Positions 48,301 through 51,543 of a stretch of DNA of 51,543 nt are shown piece after piece; position 1 is the first letter of the stretch; each line of letters starts with the position of its first letter. The notes under the pieces are model-generated. The model saw only the letters and a program-made list of their open reading frames with translations. It did not search any database and had not been told where the DNA came from. The translations under genes and the position numbers were made by a program. The stretch is from a virus. Where the stretch lies: positions 1-51,543 of the IMG/VR virus record IMGVR_UViG_3300042527_000477; one strand, 5' to 3'.

Positions 48301-51300
48301 TGCAGATAAAACAGAGCAACAAATGGAAAAATATAGGAAAGCAGGATATGGTGTTTCTAATTTAGAAAGAACAGGTGGAATAAGTGGAACACAAGTTAGG
48401 GATTTAATACTAAATGGAGATTTAGAGGGTTTACAGAAAGTTGTTTCTCCTGGAGTATTCTCTTTACTTAAAGATAATTTATCACAACTACAGAATAGAT
48501 CAAATATATTACCATCACTTATACAGCAAGCACAGGATATTTATCAACAACAAGTAGTATCAATTGATGAGCAATTAGCCGCTACTGGTATAACAAGGGC
48601 AGATAATAAAAAAGCAGCAATAGACCCAGAGTATGCTGCTAAATTAGAAATTTATCAGTCTCTTAAAGAAAAAAAGAAAAAACTAGCCACTAAAGCATCA
48701 TTTGAACCATACAGACTATTAAGCCAACTAGCAGAAGCAGAACCAGATAAATACGCATTAAAATTAGACAGAGCGGCGACAGAAGGAGCTGGTGGTCCAT
48801 CTACAACATCCGGCCTACAAGAGGCTATACTAAAAAAGGTTGCCAAAGAAACAGCTGTTAAAAAATCTTCTGGAATATTACCAGCACAAGGATCAGAGAT
48901 TCTAAAAAGATTTGGAGCAGACAGATTGCCAACAGACGCTATGTTTGGTCCGTTCGCAGGAAAAACGGTACGAGACACAGCTGAAGGCGGAAAATTAAAA
49001 TACTGGAATTCTGCTTTTAGACCAGAAACTAAAGCAGATAAGCTGGCCTACTATACAGCAACAAGAGATTACTTAATAGATAAATTTAATGAATCACAAG
49101 GAACTCAAAAGGCTACAGCACTGGCAGAAACAACTAATGCTGTATTATCGTCAAAACAATTAGGACTAGTTGGATTAAATCCGCTAGGATACACTGGATT
49201 ATTAGGGCCAGAAACTTGGAATCTTGGAGTCGATCCATCTGGACAAACAAGATCAATAGATGCATCAATAGTTCAAAGAGGACTACCAACACAATATCAA
49301 AACGTTATTGACTATTTAAGCGGAGAAACAGAACAGTTAGTCGGAGGAGCTGCTAAATTGCTTGGTATTACTCCAAAAAAACTAACCCAAAAACAAAGAG
49401 AAACATTAGGTCAAGGAAATATAGAAGGAGCACTACTAGAACAAATTTTTGGATCAGCAGACGCTACAATATTAGATGATGCTTTAAGAACCCGCCCAAT
49501 AGACTTTCCAATGGGCATAGGAGCAAAAGCTGCAAAAATTTTTGGTATTGATCCTGATATTCCCACAGAAGTTAAAAGAACAATAGATAGTAATAGCAGA
49601 GGTAAGGCTGTTGAAGAATTTCAAAAATATTTTAGACAACAATATGGAATCCCAGACCCAGATAAAGTGGCGCCACAAGCTTTTGCATCTGGTGGAAAAG
49701 TAGATCCATTACTAGAGAAATATAAGAGTGTTATAGCCAGCATAATGCCACCAGAATATATTGGTAAAGATGGATTTTTAATGACCCCTGGTGGAGAAAG
49801 TCACAAGACAACTATTGCTGGGCGATCAATGTTAGATTCAATTATGTCTCTTTTTAAACCAATCAAGTCCTCATATTCTGGAAAACAATCAAGCATATTA
49901 ATTAATAAATTAAGAGGCAATGCAAAATTATTTGAAAAAAATGATTTAAGTAAAATTATTTCTTTAGTTGATGAGAATATGAGAGCATCATCGACTATAG
50001 TATTACCAAAAGGAAAAGAATATGATTTAGCACATGAGACTTTTCATGATATTCAAGGATATTTATATAGATATTATCCAGAAATTATTGAAAAATTAAA
50101 TATTAGTACAACAAAATATATTGATGAATTTAAGAAAATTTATTTATCATCTAATATTAAAGATAGATATCCATTAGAAAAAATATTACCTAATAGCACA
50201 AAAGAGAGCGCATATCCAGATGCATATATAGAGGCTGGAAATACACTAATAAGTAAATTTCCAAAATCATCAAAAGGTATATCAAAATCAATACAAGATG
50301 CAAATATACAATACTCTAATGATGAAATAATCCCACTACTATTATCTGCATCACAGCAAAATAATACAAAAGCGACAGAACTATTACAAAGAATTTTCAG
50401 TGATGCTGGATTGAACAGCGGATTTATAGAAACTATGCCACAAGGATTTTTCTGGGGTGGCAAAGTTGATCCGTTAGCAAAGAAGTACGGCATAACTCAA
50501 AAAGAATTCTTAGAACAAAAGAAAATAGCAGAGGCTATGGGATTAGATCCATCTCAGCTAGAAGAAAAATTATCGCTATATGCTGCACAAAAGAACAGAT
50601 TAAAAGAAAAGAAATTTGCCGCGTTAGATGCTACAGCAGATGCTTCTGTTGCTGGAAAAAGAGTTACAGATCAACAAAAGGCATTAGATGAGTTTTTACA
50701 AACTAATAAGTTTGCAGAAGGTGGTGTGGCTACACTAGAAAAAACTTCTAAAAATTATGGTAAAATAAGTATAACCGAAGACGGAAATACTCTTAGTGCT
50801 GGATATCTCAAAGGCAATGATAGATCAGGATATATTAACGCTTATAAGATGAGAGACTATCTATATTATGTTGGTTTATCTAAGGCCACAAGTGGCTATG
50901 GGCCTAGGCTATATGATGTTGTTATGGAAGCTGCTACTGAAAAAGGGGCAATGTTAACTTCTGATAGAAGTAGTGTCAGTGGAGATGCTAAAAGAGTTTG
51001 GGAATATTATTTTAAGAATAGAGCAGACGTTAAAAAGACTCCTCTCAAACCTGATGACTGGACAAAAAATCAAGCAAACATTGATCCTAAACTATACGGT
51101 AGAGAAGAAACATGGCCACCATCTGATGATCCAGCATGGATACTACAAAGCGGTTATAGTAAATCTCCTTCTTTAATTAATGACCCAAATTCTGTTGTAA
51201 GAACAGACAGGAAACAAGACTCTAGATCTATGGCTTTGGAATTCTTTCAGAGAGCCGCTACTGGTGGATCTATAAGAAAATTTGCACAAGGAGGTTCAAC

Positions 51301-51543
51301 TGAAGATACTGTACCAGCACTATTAACTCCTGGTGAATTTGTTATTAATAAAAAAGCTGCTGAAAGAATAGGTTATGGTAAATTAGAAAAACTAAATAAG
51401 GCTGATAAACTTCAAGGATATAATAAAGGAGGAACAGTTGGTGGACGATTAAGATTTGCTGGTGGTGGACGCGCTCCTGGGGATGAGGAAGCATCTATTC
51501 AAAGATTGATGATGGAGTTTGAAAATTTAGCCAGATCTGTAAG
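42398..51543 (+). CDS. giant modular tape measure protein, cut by the window edge
   Basis: An open frame from ATG 42398 (MASAFNLTAQLNLRG) runs without a stop to the edge, more than 3,048 codons. Residues 165-430 are a TP901-type tape-measure core (YEKEFVKLQQVTDKT; LSVGLGVSSDELI; FTRIQRED). A hydrophobic stretch is at 485-510. Modules then follow: SNase-like (722-760, VDGDTF, RLLNYDAYE), ART-like (1068-1200; SFLSSS; ESE 1181-1183), HExxH at 1471 (HELTH), P-loop GVAGAGKSS (1713), nucleotidyltransferase SPTTAGH (1869-1875) and ISGTQVR (about 1995), a second HExxH at 2546 (HETFH), and a GNAT-like region (2786-2888). Two copies of DTVPAxLTPGEFVI occur, near 658 and 2968. GG linkers separate modules. 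Such modules may be delivered with the DNA; that is inference. Confidence 0.85.
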   Translation, partial: MASAFNLTAQLNLRGPSNVRQIVSDIRRELGTITGDINLRVNTQATRNITQLNSAIRTLNDALVTTRGNATQAANAISAFANAANSINRATASTSRNITNVTSATQRLTAEQGKAAKNISRSSSEMEEFGRQAALAVRRFAAYSTAAGAVLSLTSALKSGLSAFIDYEKEFVKLQQVTDKTAAQLSGLDREISRLSVGLGVSSDELIKVSSTLAQAGLSARDTQKALQALALTDLAPSFDNLNDTVEGSIALMRQFSIGAGQLEQALGSVNAVAAAFAVESSDLISAIQRTGGVFASASKGVSDGTKALNEFLAVFTSVRQTTRESAETIATGLRTIFTRIQREDTIEALREYGVNLVDVEGKFVGAYKAVQLLSEGLGKIDPRDLKFSQIVEELGGFRQIGKVIPLIQQFSVAQEALGIAQRGSGSLAKDAVTAQLSLANQIKKVREEFLALMRSIGSGDTFQTLAKGALGFASALIKIADSVKGILPILAIIGAGTAARALSRFGTGFVSGLRRTGDEGGGGGNAPRPSPIFGGGGGSNMPANLPRDLSLLDDILRTNTRAIDNLRTSLTGVSSALGSMDQFSLAIQANTASLTSNTASIDALTSAQGSMLVAVMELTDAIRNSGSAPSAGLNSGGVVRKFARGGVVPGSGNSDTVPAMLTPGEFVIRKKAVETIGADNLHSMNKYGDGGSIKSGRSNRRKKFAGGGPAIAEIQSIEEIVDGDTFDAQVVPKSEPYRARFRLLNYDAYETGNRYSKITPDKWNTISKYPSNAGIKDQVKQARDGSFKIPPSTIVGRGGLTAASAGSKATDDLVAFIDKTNKNDLLNKVNNKKDVGFGRIGIDLSKVFSSSYITGRYADDDTDEYALGGKIQKFMAGGKAKPKTSKTLDMPDPPAGTSDELKSVIDESKSRGSSYALTVWRDAIKERLTSAYKGVLFPGLKPTEDKITPDTIISMYSENAGNYIKTSIKSLEADLDYIEKATGQKEGLVATKKYSISDMLDSIRAYQAFGLDSTINEYAAKKKLNTKLGSIISDEDKKKYAGLVDKPLSFFAGSLDSSMQFKMPEKLYAGLGVSKQKLLLESAGISINDEKDIQKLKGKTVNMPSFLSSSDTEGVASTFSRTGMMTILTNKKRKGLDVNLAKQSTVNRDPKSQREAGNRLVFDDESGKFGEQFADDMDFESEFIFPRNSKFKVLNVKSSIWNKNKDPDKPWTIDWDVQQLAKGGEVFGTGETKFPKRITNAYAKELQKKIDQERVNNAFDPYPTNERITVDPAEVEQKFQSEPFDRQRFLSLFKTKISRDELVGNLSDFAKFIGLPSEDLTAVLPQTIDFGGQLQTMGYRGRFSRDPLGSQGYDDKGLEAFGFTTADEQDLFGYQKLLTEKEKEIKKILKTPVTTYEDGSFSYDSVAFNKAMDEKLALGKKVSQIMDKRAIARKALSDQKKGLLESTGRGFVSISSNTFERNQPKNVLYHELTHQLLNSLRTKSEDSFTKYKERVSQLFSGDNDDLADAFDALGGSYNSADVVYGRSYKNGLLDYVLQDLRRGTISSGGRSPNPELSKEAYSMWVESDKKKNAREYRPINPKINDILLRGGQKQETLDQVEDYGKEEFLTTLIQNAPKLDSNMQGILDSTLNELLGNAGIQRQQYAEGGKVTRNLGYIDFDVINDPANAEVIEQAMKKAGVDGPRKYTEYLMNLATKARKDTSIKKLTALYGVAGAGKSSIAMGRGANDAGRLRETNRFPILTPEDISKASEVMLLTSTVSQDKLEGMFKEADKIYGLSTTTQEEKDRVRKQRTMRDISGIGLFGREAGSTTGAQTDTAKEEALLMDRFGDKTMILGRGDSNRLRRKRGNELVEITKKKLAFTWGGFSPTTAGHESIMEAAKAAGIPYEDFIALVGANEAVDAQSYRTAIFDQDFRLALAKAGFGSKGASVLPKAFGDMSVPLAFDMGERGGRRQITLAGAGSMAFVADKTEQQMEKYRKAGYGVSNLERTGGISGTQVRDLILNGDLEGLQKVVSPGVFSLLKDNLSQLQNRSNILPSLIQQAQDIYQQQVVSIDEQLAATGITRADNKKAAIDPEYAAKLEIYQSLKEKKKKLATKASFEPYRLLSQLAEAEPDKYALKLDRAATEGAGGPSTTSGLQEAILKKVAKETAVKKSSGILPAQGSEILKRFGADRLPTDAMFGPFAGKTVRDTAEGGKLKYWNSAFRPETKADKLAYYTATRDYLIDKFNESQGTQKATALAETTNAVLSSKQLGLVGLNPLGYTGLLGPETWNLGVDPSGQTRSIDASIVQRGLPTQYQNVIDYLSGETEQLVGGAAKLLGITPKKLTQKQRETLGQGNIEGALLEQIFGSADATILDDALRTRPIDFPMGIGAKAAKIFGIDPDIPTEVKRTIDSNSRGKAVEEFQKYFRQQYGIPDPDKVAPQAFASGGKVDPLLEKYKSVIASIMPPEYIGKDGFLMTPGGESHKTTIAGRSMLDSIMSLFKPIKSSYSGKQSSILINKLRGNAKLFEKNDLSKIISLVDENMRASSTIVLPKGKEYDLAHETFHDIQGYLYRYYPEIIEKLNISTTKYIDEFKKIYLSSNIKDRYPLEKILPNSTKESAYPDAYIEAGNTLISKFPKSSKGISKSIQDANIQYSNDEIIPLLLSASQQNNTKATELLQRIFSDAGLNSGFIETMPQGFFWGGKVDPLAKKYGITQKEFLEQKKIAEAMGLDPSQLEEKLSLYAAQKNRLKEKKFAALDATADASVAGKRVTDQQKALDEFLQTNKFAEGGVATLEKTSKNYGKISITEDGNTLSAGYLKGNDRSGYINAYKMRDYLYYVGLSKATSGYGPRLYDVVMEAATEKGAMLTSDRSSVSGDAKRVWEYYFKNRADVKKTPLKPDDWTKNQANIDPKLYGREETWPPSDDPAWILQSGYSKSPSLINDPNSVVRTDRKQDSRSMALEFFQRAATGGSIRKFAQGGSTEDTVPALLTPGEFVINKKAAERIGYGKLEKLNKADKLQGYNKGGTVGGRLRFAGGGRAPGDEEASIQRLMMEFENLARSV

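Noticed and set aside
43720-50493. Minus-strand frames opposite the tape measure gene
   Set aside because: They are shadows of a single open plus-strand frame whose motifs fall in phase throughout.
1-51543. tRNA genes
   Set aside because: No cloverleaf-like sequence with the usual GGTTCGA-type T arm was noticed. A covariance search would be decisive.

Overview
This window is part of the genome of a large, apparently uncultured tailed double-stranded DNA phage (Caudoviricetes). The evidence is a complete virion-building block: terminase, portal, protease-scaffold, decoration protein, major capsid protein, fibres, neck, tail tube, chaperone candidates and a giant tape measure protein. The host cannot be read from the sequence. 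Leftward promoters are of ordinary bacterial sigma-70 type and ribosome binding sites are AGGAG-like, so a bacterial host is assumed.

The window has two parts of very different composition. Bases 1 to about 8,100 are comparatively GC-rich, and every credible gene there lies on the minus strand. The genes are small (21-144 residues): single-pass membrane peptides, zinc-ribbon-like proteins, SH3/KOW-like proteins, an L7/L12 C-terminal-like protein and an HU/IHF-family DNA-binding protein. Nearly every gene or short gene group has its own TTGACA / TAGAAT promoter (19 found). Groups are separated by a 77-bp element present in 12 copies. In all 12 the element has four copies of a 9-bp motif in the same geometry, 9-6-9-29-9-6-9, with a partly covarying hairpin around the third motif. 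In eight of the eleven copies with a recognisable upstream gene, the frame or stop codon ends within 4 bp of the element, and in a ninth the stop lies inside it. The layout resembles an array of exchangeable gene cassettes. It recalls integron attC sites or the promoter-plus-stem-loop cassettes of T4-like phages, but matches neither.

A junction at about 7,964-8,160 leads to AT-rich sequence. Two leftward genes (a secreted Tyr/Val-rich protein and an AT-hook DNA-binding protein) end in a terminator. From 8,766 rightward all genes are on the plus strand. The order is: small protein, divergent sigma factor with a four-cysteine insert, probable small terminase, GDP-mannose 4,6-dehydratase, HNH nuclease, ERCC4-type nuclease, conserved unknown, large terminase, portal, protease-scaffold fusion with an internal start for free scaffold, decoration protein, major capsid protein, strong terminator. 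Then come adhesion and fibre genes (20-34.6 kb) with Mtd-N-like, LamG-like and collar-type domains and a sulfotransferase-like protein. Neck and completion genes, the tail tube, chaperone candidates and a terminator follow, and then the tape measure gene, open at the window's right edge after more than 3,048 codons.

A recurring TAGGTGTATA-like motif lies upstream of several structural transcription units. It is a candidate late promoter for the phage's own sigma factor, in contrast to the sigma-70 promoters of the left arm. The tape measure protein is the most striking single gene. After a TP901-like tape-measure core it carries a series of enzyme-like modules (SNase-like, ADP-ribosyltransferase-like, two HExxH segments, a P-loop plus nucleotidyltransferase pair, GNAT-like) separated by recurring short Gly-Gly linkers.

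All family calls were made by reading motifs; no database search was run.
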